A stretch of DNA of 64,000 nt. Source: Parelaphostrongylus tenuis. Its lineage: Eukaryota; Nematoda; Chromadorea; Rhabditida; Metastrongylidae. The notes beneath the pieces were generated by a model. That model was not told where the DNA came from and did not search any database. It saw only the letters and a program-made list of their open reading frames with translations. The stretch covers positions 62,001-126,000 of the forward strand of contig JAHQIW010003652.1 of assembly GCA_019055375.1 (NCBI GenBank), in the 5' to 3' direction. Numbering within the stretch: position 1 is the stretch's first letter; every line of letters starts with the position of its first letter. A program made the translations under genes and the position numbers. Below, in pieces: positions 23,205-34,799 of this stretch.

Positions 23205-24405
23205 TATTCGATCACTGTCGATTTAGCGGAAAATCGGGTCCTGGATATTATGCAGAATACTTGTTAATATAGAGAAATTATGTACTTAGTTCATTACTTC
23301 GTTCTATATTTCTTACAGCGAGTAGCAGACTTAGATCATTGATCACAGCAAACTTCTACACGGAATGAGTTTGGATTTATCGAGTACAATGAAGCCTCTT
23401 AAATTGAAGATAATGCCTGCTTCATCGATATTCTAGGACAAAATTGTTATCATGAAAATTAATATTCTAAGAGGATTTTCACCACGTAAACCACTCTCGC
23501 CAAGACTCTACCACCATTTCAATATAAATGAAAGAAGGTCACTGATACTGAGTACGAAAAGACGTCAATAGTGCTTCTATAAACGGAAGATCGTTGTCAG
23601 ATACAGTAATCGTTTGAGGCACGTCTAGCAGAGTGGTTAGCCGTGCTCGACAAAACTATGACAAATAATCGCTGATTAATTGTCCGAAATGTCCGAATTC
23701 ATTACAAGCTTAATATTAATCGAAGCTCCTCTACGATACTTAATATGTTTCAGGCGCCTTGGACGCCACAGCGATCATGCACGTCTAAATAGTCCTATTG
23801 AGTTCACGCTTTGAAGGCCACCTTTGTCTGGCCTTTCAATCACTTTTTCCAATTCCATCTTGGCAGGAACCAATAATAGAACAACTGTCTCTAGAAAGCG
23901 GTTGAGAGAGGTAATATATTTGAAACAAGTGCACATAGATACCGTGTCTCGGTCGATCAGAAAAACGCGTCATACGGAATATGCTAATGGAGTCGAATGC
24001 ATATCGCACTATCAAAGGCTTATTGGAGTAGAATCATTGTGGATCATCTTACTCCTACAACAGTCTTTGATGGATTTGTATGTGAGCTATGGTTTTGAAT
24101 AACAACCTCACACCTTCCATCAAACTCTCATACTCTCTTTTACTGCATTTATGCGAATTCGATTTCTTTTTTGAGTTCTTTTCGCTTACAAGGAAGCAAA
24201 TGAAAATCCGACCTCATTCGCTGCACAAGAACCTACCATAGGAGTCTTAGTAACCATTCAAAAGCTGAGATTCCTGGCAACAGCTCCACGTTGCTGATTT
24301 TCGATAAGGCCTTGTTTGCCGTTGTTGCAGAAGGAGACTCATTACGTTGCAGATGCGTATATTCTTTGCCAGTCAGAGTTCTATATCTAGGCTACATTCG
24401 ATGGT
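23205..24405. other. No supported gene; half tRNA-like site near 23622-23660
   Basis: GTCTAGCAGAGTGGTTAGCC at about 23623 is a strong A-box/D-arm-like stretch, but no B box follows at proper spacing. The plus ORF 23824-24102 has no recognised domain. Confidence 0.3.
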
Positions 24406-24410
24406 GTGAT

Positions 24411-24735
24411 CGTTGTTGAGTCCAACGCTGTGCTTATATCCAGAAAAGACCGTTCTCTGCAACGCAGCAGTTAGTTGAACTCGCATGTGCGACCAAGGGA
24501 GTCTTTGGCCAGTTCACGTTCCGCTGGGTAAAGCGGTCACATGCGTTGAAGCGATGTAGTAAGATTGGTATGAGGCCGGTCGATCATTGCATGGAGCACG
24601 TAGCCGCCTTACACAGCGGCACGTGAATTGGCCAAAGAACTCCTTGGTCGCACATGCGAAATGGACGTATTCAAACTGTTGCGATGCACAGAACAGGATT
24701 TAAGCACAGCGTTGGTATCAGCAACGATTGCGCCA
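24411..24735. repeat. Foldback repeat with about 130-bp arms
   Basis: Left arm 24411-24545 (CCAACGCTGTGCTTA, CGCATGTGCGACCAAGG, GTCTTTGGCCA, TTCACGT, CCGCTG) is repeated in inverse at 24592-24735 with roughly 75-80 percent identity. The spacer is about 45 bp. The overlapping 62-codon minus-strand ORF is one arm translated. Confidence 0.7.
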
Positions 24736-24739
24736 CGAA

Positions 24740-25250
24740 TTATCGAATGATTACTAATAATCCAAAATATGAGCTCCGTCTTGCGAGAATTTTGCACATT
24801 TGAGGCCGGTTTTATTTTGGATCACACCGTTATCAAAGGATTTGTTGTAAAACCGGCGACGTGGGGCTGTAATCAAAGTTCTCAGCTTTCGAATGTTTAC
24901 TAACACTCCTACGGAAAGTTCCTCTTCAGCAAATGAGGTCGACTTTTCATTTGTCCCCTGATAACTAAAAGGAACCCTTTTTTGTTTTCAGAAAAAAAAC
25001 TGAGGATGCATTCTTCTATAGTGTTTCATATAGTGAGAACACTGAATAGCAGTGCCTTCGTAGTGCATGACCTTTGCGTAGACGAAGGTATAAGAGAGAA
25101 AAGTTAGATATGCATTGGAAGAGGGATAGGATATTCGAAAGATCACTTTTATACAGTATTCGTTGGTAAAAAAAGTCCCAGATAGAAAACCACTAATAAT
25201 AAATATATCGCTTACTTGAGCCAGAAAGATTCTCTCAAAAATGATCTTAA
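24740..25250. other. No recognised feature
   Basis: AT-rich sequence with short ORFs only. Confidence 0.35.
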
Positions 25251-25255
25251 GAGGG

Positions 25256-25378
25256 AATGAAGAGTGTGCAGAGAGTGAGAGAGAGAGGGGGGGAGAGAAA
25301 GAGAGCGAGAGGAAGAGAGAGAGAGAGGAGAGAGAGGGAGAGAGGGAAGAAAAGACAGAATGAGAGAAAGAGAATAAG
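25256..25378. repeat. (GA)n homopurine tract
   Basis: About 120 bp of almost pure purine on the plus strand (GAGAGAGAGAGGGGGGG, GAGAGGAGAGAGAGGGAG), with mirror-repeat character that could favour a triplex. Confidence 0.9.
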
Positions 25379-25379
25379 A

Positions 25380-25900
25380 AGCTATTTTCATTGAAAATAA
25401 AACCTTTTTCTGATATTAGGCTTTTCGTGGAAAAGTGACCGAATTACTCACTTTTTCAATTTAGGAACGCCCAAAACGATATAATAACACCTTTATGATC
25501 AATATCTTCACCAAAGATTCTTCAACATGAAAGCTCTAAAAATTTCCTCTCATCAAGGTTAAGGAACATTCTGCTCAACAACACGCTGCCATGAAAGCGA
25601 CGAGGTCATAAAGGATATGATGAGGTGCTTTCGGCTTTTTTAAGCTTAAACAAATTGACGACTGCTGTAAAAAACAATAGAATTTGATTTAAAGAAAAAT
25701 TGAAAGCCAAAGAAAAAACTATCCGAACAAAGTACTGATGTCGCGGCAAAAAACCTTCACATGTCAGTCGCTCACGAATTTTCTAAGAATTCTTCTATAG
25801 AGCGGCTTTGTAAAAAATGTATAAACACTTGAACAATTAAGATGATAATCTGCTAATGAAAATAAAGTCTTTGTCAAACTTCAGAAAGTCTCCTGAGTTT
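25380..25900. other. No recognised feature
   Basis: AT-rich sequence with no domain or repeat match. Confidence 0.35.
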
Positions 25901-25904
25901 TTAA

Positions 25905-26003
25905 GAAGATGTGTGCATATGTATATGTGTATGTACACATTTAAGTATAGAATACATATCGATTTGTGTATATACACAACATATACATAAAATATATCAC
26001 CTG
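25905..26003. repeat. TG/TA alternating microsatellite at a LINE 3' end
   Basis: Degenerate ATGTGTGCATATGTATATGTG-type sequence abuts the 3' end of LINE L2 (TATATCACCTGTAT). The same arrangement is seen at the 3' end of L1. Confidence 0.7.
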
Positions 26004-26289
26004 TATGAGATGTCGGCTCGTTGATCATCAAGTAATTCGAGCAGGCGTTCTTCCATGTGGCAGTAAGAAAATCCTAGTGAGTACTCCTTGCCGTAGAGAT
26101 CGTTCATCATTAGATCATCTTTCTGGACTTTTTGTTAGAAAGGAACTTCGGGTGGATGGCATTTTTATTGTGTGCCTGATATACCAAGGAATCTAGTTGA
26201 TGACGACATTCGTCTATCAGGTGCATTGAAAGGCATCACGTGCTCGACACACATGACCCTCGATAACTTAGTGTGTAGGATGTCCTCAT

Positions 26290-26600
26290 ACTTAGGTACT
26301 TAGATACTCAGATGATCCGTTTACACTAGTTGTTAGGACCCCAGCACATATTCCGAATGGTATATTGCTGGTGGTACATATGATATTCCTTAGTCTCCTG
26401 ACGTAACCTTGCAGGGGCGTTTTCAGGTCTTCACGATGCCGTTTCCAGAGAATGGATTTCGGCGATGGATCCTTGGTCGAGCTTCCAACTTGTTGATTTA
26501 ATGGTGATATTAGGTTGAAATCAAAAGCAGAAGTAGGAAAGAAAACCGACCGCTCACGGATGACGAAAAACGCGAAATCCAAAACATCTTCCTCAATTTC
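26290..26600 (-). mobile_element. Insertion inside L2, probable 3' end of another retroelement
   Basis: About 300 bp with no counterpart in L1 or L3 splits the L2 alignment. On the minus strand it ends in tandem AGTATCTAAGTACCTAAGTA units, the kind of short repeat that ends RTE-clade LINEs. The 103-codon ORF it contains matches no family I recognise. No target-site duplication was fixed. Confidence 0.5.
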
Positions 26601-27062
26601 CAACCGTTTACACAGGTCAAAACTTTAAATTTTTTCTTATTTTCAAAACACGAGGTATTCCTAGACCCTTCAATTGAGCGTTCAACGGCAAGCGATCTGT
26701 CATTAGTTAATCAAGCGTACAGATTTCTGACGAAGATATCAAGACAGGAAAACCGTATAGATGAAAAGCTATTTTTTCATTTTCACTACATCTTCGATGC
26801 TTTTGAGCACTTCTTGAGTCGCTGGCTTCCGTTTTTCAATTTCGGAGCTGAGTAGTTCGCTGTATTGACTTCCCGATCTAGATAGCTGGAACATCGAAGA
26901 GATTAATTCAGTTAAGGTGAGTAAGGCACTCAGAGCCCATCCATTCCTCAACAGTACCGCTTTCCTAAGACTTGATTTGTGACCAGTGTTTTCGAAAAAG
27001 CTATCAAAGTCCACAAATATTCGATCTGCCTAAATGATGTCTGATGTTATAAGGATGGTGTT

Positions 27063-27355
27063 ATCAGTGAAGCAACTTATTTACTTACTTACCTGAACGA
27101 TCCGCATTCACTAAATGTGCGGATAGCAGCACATATTCCATTCATTCCTTTGTTGCGCAAAAGTCTCCCTAAATTGAGCATGGCGGCTGCCGCCAGTGCC
27201 ATACTGTGACCTGAAAAATATTGGCAGCTACAAGTACAGCTCTTTAGTTCTTTCAGGAACACGTGCGCCCAACGTGTTGGTGGTCGTCCTTGAGGACGCG
27301 TACATTGTAGGTAAATACATTCCACAGTTCTTCTCGTCCATCATCAGTGAAGCAA
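27063..27355 (-). mobile_element. 5'-truncated RTE LINE insertion inside L2, with target-site duplication
   Basis: The 13-bp sequence ATCAGTGAAGCAA occurs at 27063-27075 and again at 27343-27355. The 267 bp between are absent from L1 and L3. Read on the minus strand, the insert encodes GRPPTRWAHVF, then QQRNEWNMCCYPH in another frame, which is the C-terminal end of a different RTE-type reverse transcriptase. It finishes with a GTAAGTAAGTAAATAA tail. The duplicated target plus short-repeat tail is a textbook LINE insertion. Confidence 0.85.
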
Positions 27356-28430
27356 AGACAGTGCAACTACCGGCCGCCGACCGATGATTTTCTTTGCTAT
27401 ATTGCTTCGTTTTGATGTTTGCATGACTTTTTGAAGGGTGGCCATAATATTTTTGGCGAGATGGTAGTGTCTTGTCGCCACACCTCTTCTTGATGTCGCT
27501 AAAGAACAGTGATATCTTAGGTTTGGAATCTGATCAAAGCCCACGGAGAATCGCACGGAGTATGGACGCCCTGGCTTTTGAAAGTTTCTCCGAGTGTAAT
27601 TGTTCCGACTGGATCAAAAACCTTCTTAAGAGATGGAAGTGAAACAAAGCATATATCTTGCACATTCGCGAAACTTTAATGAGTCTTGTTAGCGTGCGAA
27701 TGTGGCCTGTAGTACTGATTCGTTTTAAAAACTTTGCTTGTTCGTCTGGTAGTCTACTATTTAGGGTTCTGTCAAATCTGCTTAGGTTGGCTTGATTGGG
27801 AAGCTTTCAGCCGACAGACAGCACAAAGATCGAACGATGATTGAAAGTTCTCCTTTTTTTGAACAACAACACAGTCTTGCTGGTTTTCCATTGCCAGGAA
27901 CCTTGCATTCTGACTCGTAACAAGGTGTTCTGGCTTTACTCTTTCTAAACCAGGTATCGTTCTGTTCTTCTTCGACGCGACATCGTGGCGCATTTTGAAG
28001 AGAGAACAGTTGGAACGACAAATTTATCCTCCTTCATTTCACATGACGATAAGGGAACATGCTTTGATCTGAGTAATGATCGTGTGTAATTTTCTCCATT
28101 GCCTTTTTGAAAGCTGTAAGTGGTTGTCTAAGCGTAGGAGTGCAGTTATCCTAGCTTTGTAGTTGGCCAAAGCTTCGGTCGACTTTTCAAATGCTCTTCC
28201 TGGCCCTTGCAGCTTCAGCAGTAACTGCTGCTTCTCTAGTACGATTTTCTCAACTGCCTTTTGTATAATTCTTTAGTTCGGACATGGGTTGGCGGTTGTA
28301 CGTGCTTGTGCCATTTCGCGTTGGAGCAATAGTTTGAGTGTTTCTAATGCGAACGTTACCTTGTGGACTTTAACTTCCAGTTTATATAGCGGTAACGTGA
28401 AACTTCATATAAACCGCTCGTATTCCTTCT

Positions 28431-28905
28431 GCTGTTACCATCATAGGCATCCACCTAAAGGCCAATTAGTAACTACATAAATTCACCTTAAGGTGGCTGT
28501 TGCGTGTGGACTCATGAACTTAGCGCTTTCCTCTCTTTTTTGCGATGCGTGGAATCGTCAGCAAAAGAGGTATAGGCCAACCTCTCGTTAATTTTGAAAG
28601 AAAACACCGATATCGGCTAATGATTCACCATGGTCAAACTCTTAGTGTGATCGCTCCACTGTAATCTCTCACTCCCATTGTGATTTGCTTGAGGTGCTCT
28701 AATAGGGTCCACTCTATCACATTTTTGTTTGACTGATCCAATAATATAGTGCGCGCCTACAGTATTTAATTATATACGAATAAAGGCAAACGATTCCCAG
28801 ATTGTCCTTCCCTGCTGAATCCATATGTGCTTGATTGTATAGTTGAATGTGAAAGGGCCTTAATCTTGATCGAATAGGTTTTTAATTGCGGCGCTGTGCA
28901 TGAAA
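28431..28905. other. No recognised feature
   Basis: No fragment of the LINE protein family continues here that I could recognise. Confidence 0.3.
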
Positions 28906-28907
28906 AC

Positions 28908-28923
28908 GGCGCGACGTCGCGCC
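28908..28923. repeat. Perfect 16-bp GC palindrome
   Basis: GGCGCGACGTCGCGCC is perfectly self-complementary and contains an AatII-type GACGTC centre. It is conspicuous in AT-rich DNA. It could be a protein-binding site, for instance for a bZIP-like factor at ACGT. That role is only suggested. Confidence 0.8.
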
Positions 28924-28924
28924 A

Positions 28925-29980
28925 CAAAATCTGTTATTATAATTTTAAAGCGCAACATTATTGATCAAACTGCTCAAAATATATACAATATGCTACACTC
29001 GATCGAATTAGCACAAATAACGCGTCAGAGAGCTATTAACGAAGAGATTTAGAAAATAGTACTGAGCTCTGTGTTTAAGGCATTTCTTTGAAAAGGAAAG
29101 CAACCATCATTTCCAGAGAAAAATCCGAGCTACATAAATCTAGTCTTACTGCAGCTCAGGATTTGTAGTGATCACATATGCCATGTAGTATGCACATCAT
29201 TTGTAGTTTGGCATGCTCCTGGCCTACCAAACCAGCTTTCTTTTCCTTCAGGGTCGAAAATAGGTGGAAAGCTTTTATGAGGAAAGGTGTCTCCAATCCC
29301 AATTACCCTGGAAAGATTAGAGAAGAGTTAAGCAAGGATTCCAGAAGGAATCTGTAAGACTAAAACACAACGACAATTACAAGGAAAATAAAAATAGCAA
29401 TTGTTAATTAACACACAAATTTGGAAGACTGTCGCAGATGAAAAATTCACAGCAAAAATCAAAATAAATGTTGAGCTCTTTATAGTGTATGAAGACGTGT
29501 CATGAACAAAAATCAAACCGGTAGTCATAAATCTCTTTTTATTATCCAGATGACTTCGCAAGATCATTTTTGAAAGGCCGTTACTCTCAAAAAAAATCGT
29601 GTCTTGGTTATTTAATTGCTTGAAATCTGCCGTATGACTATTATCCGATAATCGATATTTTATTAACACCACACAACAGGCAAAGAAGGTGCTTAAGAAT
29701 ATGAACTTAGTTACGGTTACACAAACAAAAGTAGAAATAAAAAATTAGAAATAAAAAGAAGAACGAAAAGAAATAATTTTAGGGTTTTTTGAGTGAACAA
29801 AGTGAACAAAGGTTTTTGGGCAGCTTTGATGCTTGACAGGAATGTTGTGGAACCTGGTCAAGTCTCTTAGTGATAGATGGGATTATAAGCAATAAGAGTA
29901 ATACTTCGACTCTGCATTCTTTTAGCGCTCGGATTAAGAATGCAAATGTCGACACCTGTTTTTCCTGCATTGATATGCAT
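28925..29980. other. No recognised gene
   Basis: The minus ORF 29328-29672 (114 codons) shows no known domain. The remainder is AT-rich. Confidence 0.35.
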
Positions 29981-29984
29981 CAGG

Positions 29985-30325
29985 GAGCACATGGAACAGT
30001 GGTAGTGTTGTCATTCACCACGAACTCAATGCTGTTTCGGTCCAGCTCCAGGTTCAATAAGCCTCTCATCCTTCAATGGTTAGGAAATTGGTGTCACGGT
30101 TGTCTGGAAAACTTCATTCACAACAACCCACGCGGGAGCGCTCTATCCTGACCACTCTAGTACGGTACGAAGATTTAACTCGAAAACTACTTAAAAATTC
30201 AAAAGGAGAACCACAATCCTCAAGCAGCAACTGAATTTATGTGCAAAAATCTCAAAGACCTTCGGCGACGATGGGTGAGAGGAAACGATCGAATGCAAGT
30301 GCCGGCATCAGCGCACTTGATGTGA
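29985..30325 (+). repeat. SINE-like family S copy
   Basis: The tRNA-like head has an A-box-like TGGAACAGTGGTAGTG and a B-box-like AGGTTCAATAAGCC. The body carries the shared ATCCTCAAGCAGCAACTG block. The 3' part matches other copies (CGACGATGGGTGAGAGGAAA, CGATCGAATGCA, GCCGGCATCAGCGCA). Confidence 0.55.
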
Positions 30326-30360
30326 TACTATAACGGATAATTCACAATGCATTATTAAAA

Positions 30361-31018
30361 TTAGACAAAAAGTTGTGAGAAGTTTTGAAAGTTACGTTTT
30401 TATGCTCGAATTAACAAAAGAAACAACAATAATTATTCCTCAAACTATAGACTACCAATGTTCACGACTTTGTGCCATCGTTTTGCGAAATTCCAAATCT
30501 GTTCGAAGTATCATTCTTCCTTTGAGTCGAAAAACTTTTAACATGCTTCTTCAAACTTCATCAAGCGATTCAAATCGACGAGCATTCAAAAAGTGTTTCA
30601 TTGATAGAAAGAGCCCATAATCGGAGCAACGTTTGGACTGGAGTCAGTGTGTGGAGGATCTTCGATGTCGTCCAACTCTTCAAACTTGTCACCTTCCGAA
30701 ACAGATAGCCGGCCAGAATGAGGCATGCTTTCGAGAACAAGATTACCTTCTTTGAAACGCATAAGCCATATGCTCGCTGTCGCTTTGGTTACTATACCAG
30801 CACCTTCATCCTCATTAATTCCATCGGTGGCTTAAAGAATAGTCAAGCTTTTTCTATAAAAATCGCGAATCAACACAAGCAAATAATACTGCAATAGTAT
30901 ATTTGAAGCTAAAATCAATGAAATAGATTGAAAACATGAGCAACTATCAGTTAGAAATGACACGAAGATGTCAAAAATGAAACTTTTAAAGTTTCACACA
31001 GCTCTATGTTCAACCTAA
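30361..31018 (-). mobile_element. mariner element with internal deletion
   Basis: The terminal inverted repeats pair the left end (TTAGACAAAAAGTTGTGAGA) with the inverse of the right end (TTAGGTTGAACATAGAGCTG, continuing GTGAAACTTTAAAAGTTTC). A TA follows the right end. On the minus strand the transposase N-terminal helix-turn-helix region is readable (INEDEGAGIVTKATA, then MRFKEGNLVLESMPHSGRLS), and so is the C-terminus (FFDSKEE, FAKRWHKVV). The central catalytic DD34D region is missing. At about 660 bp it is a deletion derivative, unable to make transposase. Confidence 0.82.
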
Positions 31019-31019
31019 T

Positions 31020-31340
31020 AAATAATGTGTCCAATTCTCAGTGAAAGGCTAACACGAGGCTGACGAAAAATCCATTTGATCAACGTTTTGGTGATTTCTT
31101 TTTTAGAGCCGGATTGATCCGAGCTGATGACCCACGGTTCTTCTATACTCCGAGGAAGGCAAGGGTGCCGAAGCGATAGGCGAATTGTCTTTCATCAACC
31201 TCGTGTTAGATTGTCGATGAAAATACATATTACTAAGCCTGCCGAGATTAAAGGAATGTCGCTCCTCTTTATCAAATTAGTATTTCGATCACACGGAGAA
31301 GTCTGCTACGATTTCCACCCTGAGGCGATTGAAGACTTGG
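31020..31340. other. No recognised gene
   Basis: The plus ORF 31127-31360 runs into the next foldback and shows no known domain. Confidence 0.3.
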
Positions 31341-31344
31341 TGAA

Positions 31345-31715
31345 ACCGGGACGAATATGAGAACACATGTCTTGCAGGGTGCCTCTTACCACGGCTCTAC
31401 ACAAACTCCTATCAATCCTTCCAACTGCTTATATAGACCTTGCTCAAAAGCAATAATAATCTGATAATCTGAAAAGACGTTCTGAGCACTTTTCTTAAGG
31501 GTCGGGTATGGCACTGATACAGTACTAAGCAGCTGTATCGTCATTCCACGCTCATCACTCGACATGCGGTTAATCAAAAAATGTGGTGGCGATTATTTTG
31601 TAAATACGGAGTATATCCTCATGCAAGGGATAGGCTGAATTGAAAGTCGCCGTACTACTGATGAGCCTGGAAAGGCAAAGCAGCTGTCTGGTAGTGTATA
31701 AGTGCTATGAGACTT
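31345..31715. repeat. Foldback element of hammerhead family B
   Basis: The right arm holds a clear hammerhead-like motif. The left arm keeps only AACACATGTCTTGCA and GGTGCC near 31362-31383 and a TTATATAGACC stretch near 31429. The total size is like that of the other family B foldbacks. Confidence 0.5.
31648..31706 (+). ncRNA. Hammerhead ribozyme-like, family B, CTGATGA intact
   Basis: Plus strand: stem I CCGTACTA, intact CTGATGA, stem II GCCT/AGGC perfectly paired with a GGAA tetraloop, then AAAGC where GAAAC is required, GCAGCTGT and C17, then TGGTAG, which pairs with CTA and its neighbours using one G-T wobble. Stem II is fully paired but differs from the GGCT/AGCC of B1, so pairing has been kept while the bases changed. 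The G12 to A and A15 to G changes predict loss of cleavage. Confidence 0.62.
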
Positions 31716-31719
31716 CAAG

Positions 31720-34685
31720 AAAAAGGTGACACATATTACCAGGCACTCCTAAGAGTTTGATGCTGATAAAATCATAAAGAACAATAGGAAAAAATTTTTG
31801 TTAGATGTCATCGGTCGCCTGAAATTCTATTGAAAATACCAGAGAGACGAAAACAGTAGTGCATAACCGAGATGAAGAGAGACAATCGTGTATAAACCAC
31901 CTGAATGCCTATGGTAAGCCATTCTTCGTTCTTCGCTAATATTTACGTACTAACGGAATTCTTACTTCCATCGATAAGACTAAAAACATTTGCTTATTAT
32001 TGTAATTCTAACAGCGAAGAACGAGGGAAAATGCCGACTTCATACCAGCCAGAAAGGTTTTCGATATTGCAAAGTGTTTGTTGTAGAAGTGTTCTATCCC
32101 TTCATGAGTGTAGCAGTCACATGATGAACACTCTTATAATGAAACGGGCTTGATATTCGTCTCAAATTTTAGTTCATTATTTTGGACTTTTATTCTATTA
32201 TGAAGGTCTGCACGGTTTGAAATAGTTTCAAAATTGGTAATGGAACACGAACCGATCCATACAACCACGCTGAGCGCACTGCAGCATATAAAAGACTGCT
32301 GGCCCAAAATTTGACAGAGATCATTCTCAGCAGAGCACTAAGAGAATTGTGGATATGTGATAATCAACCCGTTGGAAAAACATTTGAGTTCACTATGCAG
32401 CACTACAGAAATTTAAAATGAACCCAAAAAACGGAAAATAGCCCTACTACTAGAGTCTGCAATCCGCCTAAAGAAGTGCTCGCGTTATTAATTGAGACTA
32501 AGTTTGCTGTTCACAACACCAACACCGACCTCAGCCTACTCGTCAGAAAAAAATGTTCTTACATTCGGCCTTCTTGCGTCTTGACGTACCACACTCACAA
32601 TGAATTCGTGAATTCGACATTCGCGCGTTTGTAGTTTCAAAAATAGAAAAAATATTTTCGTGCAGGGAAGTTCCAACCGAGCATAACCTATTATGGTGGT
32701 GTATAGGTACCATGTGTCGTGAGTGAAAAATCTGTTAAATTGGTTTTATATTTAGAGAGAAGGCAAAGTTTTACAGCAACGTAATCTGCTTTCAGAGGAC
32801 TTAAGCGGCAAAAATATAACGCTAGTTATCAATTTTGTATACTTTTAGACGTAATCCTTTGAAAATCTCAAATAGTTTGATTGAGATATGATTCATCGTT
32901 AAAGCGGAAAGATTTTGAGACATGTCTCCGTAACAAAACGAAAATAGTTTGGTCTGGAGAATGGCAATTAGGTAGGCTACAGTAGAATGAGTAAGCGTAA
33001 CGAGAACGTAAGATCGTTCAATTGGTGAAGCTGTTCGACTTAATCCGTGCACTCCTCGTGGTCGCATTACTGTCGAAGGTGCATCAACTTAAGAAAAAGA
33101 ACAGATCTATGACCGGCTTTAGCTGAATCACTGGAAAGAACACTGGCCATAAGAATTCCCAGCGTTCATAGTTCAATGATTGAGGATGTGCGGTACACCA
33201 CAGAAATGATTTCAATACCAAGTCCTCCTTTATCAACGATCGGCTACATCGATAGCTCACCATAAGGCAGAAATTCCGGTGAGATATTCAATCAGTCATC
33301 TCAGGTGATGCTTCATAAGTGACGTATTCCTCGCAAACTAGTCAGCATCGAAAACTCTATGTTTTTTCATAAAAATGACAAAATAATCAATATATAGCGT
33401 TATCAAAATAAATCCTTCATTCTCCTTGATGGACACCATGTATTTCCTACGCTGATATCTCTTTAGAGTTTCTTGTCCTCATAATTTGTCTATTATTGAA
33501 GACAGAACAACTAACAAAATTAACGCACATTACTGAAGAGTAACTGCTTCGTTTTAGAATATTGTGAAGATTTTAAGACTCATAGGAGCTATGGTAGGTC
33601 CGAGAAAGGTTCACATAGATAGAAAACAATGATGCGAATGGGAATTTTTCGTAAACGATAAGTAAGAAATGAAAAAAATAGATAAAATGGAATAAACGGA
33701 GCTAGACAATGAGAAACGAAAATTTAAAAAAAAGTTACTAGTTTTTATTGGTAGTTTAGTACTAGTTTCCTGATACGGAAGTATTCGAGTCGTTAGACTT
33801 TCTATAAAAGTTTATTAGAGCTTTTTCTTCAGTGTTTACCTGAAATGTTACAGTAATATATTCGAAGGCTGCAGTATACTCTTCGAAAAAAGTGCTGAAC
33901 TTGCATAATCTTTTCTAACCCTAAAATGAGAAACTGTTTCCTAAAAATCCTGTAACCCTATAGACTAATAATCTTTTAGATAATGCTTGTGACACGAGAT
34001 TGTAAAAAATAGATTCATACGGCTAAGGTTTCGAGGCGTTTCTTCTTGTTCAGACCCGATGACTCGAGTCGATTGGCCACTGTGGTCCGTGTCGTTATGG
34101 TCTTCGCCTCCGTTGTCGGTCTAGTCGAATCTTCTTCTGTGAACACCGCTCAAAAGAAGAACCTCATTTAAGGATGCTCTTGCAAAAAAGATGGTTGACG
34201 GTGATAGTCAATGTCCGTTGATGGCATTTCATTTTTCAACGAGCAGACTCATCCTGCAGTAACCACTAATATTATTAATTGGAACGGAGCGTAGCAATGA
34301 ATTAATATCGGTTTCCAAATTGATGACAGATTTGTATCGTAAAATGCCGCACACAAATTAGAAATCGAACAGATTTTAAACGGCATCTTTTGAAAAAAAT
34401 CAAAACAAAATGCTCCATGCTTGACGAGAAAGAAACTGGGAAGATGCATTATAAAATCAAAGAAAAATGAGATATTTGACAGTATAACTCTTTTTTGTGA
34501 ATTACCTATGCGAAGAAAGTGTAAAGGTATTAACAGATAAAAATGCAAGCTAGGACAAAACGAAGGTATGGAGCAGGACGATGAAGAAGAAAAGGAGGTT
34601 GGCGAGGGCATCAGAAAGAGAGAAAAGAATTGTTCTTCTATTGTGCATGTGATGGAGGCGTTAGAAAGAGAATGGTTAAGGGCGC
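31720..34685. other. No recognised gene or repeat
   Basis: AT-rich sequence with short ORFs on both strands. None has a recognisable domain, including 32822-33067 and 34249-34611 on the minus strand. A GC-richer patch at 34030-34150 shares TCGCCT.CGTTGTCG with 43400-43420 only. Confidence 0.35.
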
Positions 34686-34799
34686 TGTGGATTAGATTTA
34701 TCGTTGTCGACTAAAAGCTATGACGGGCCAGTTAGGCTCATCCTTTCTTACGGCAATACAGATTCTTGCAGGCTTTTCTGCAAAGAGTCTCTTCAGTTC

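Larger units (their letters stand above)
26004..28430 (-). mobile_element. RTE-type LINE L2, near full reverse transcriptase region, decayed
   Basis: The minus strand carries, in order from 28.4 kb downward, fragments of the same protein family as L1. SIxKxxRSF-like and ANYKARITAL lie at about 28.1-28.2 kb, and AMEKITHDHYSD at about 28.1 kb. NRTIPGLERVKPEHL and the WKTSKTVLLFKK motif lie at about 27.9 kb. ISTTGHIRTLTRLIKVSRM lies at about 27.7 kb. A motif A relic (SLKKVFDPV) is at about 27.6 kb, and motif B RRGV followed by YHLAKNIMATLQKVM at about 27.45 kb. The C-terminal region and 3' tail run down to 26004. Frameshifts and stops are frequent. Two insertions interrupt it. No endonuclease domain was found upstream, so it is probably 5' truncated. 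Confidence 0.8.
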
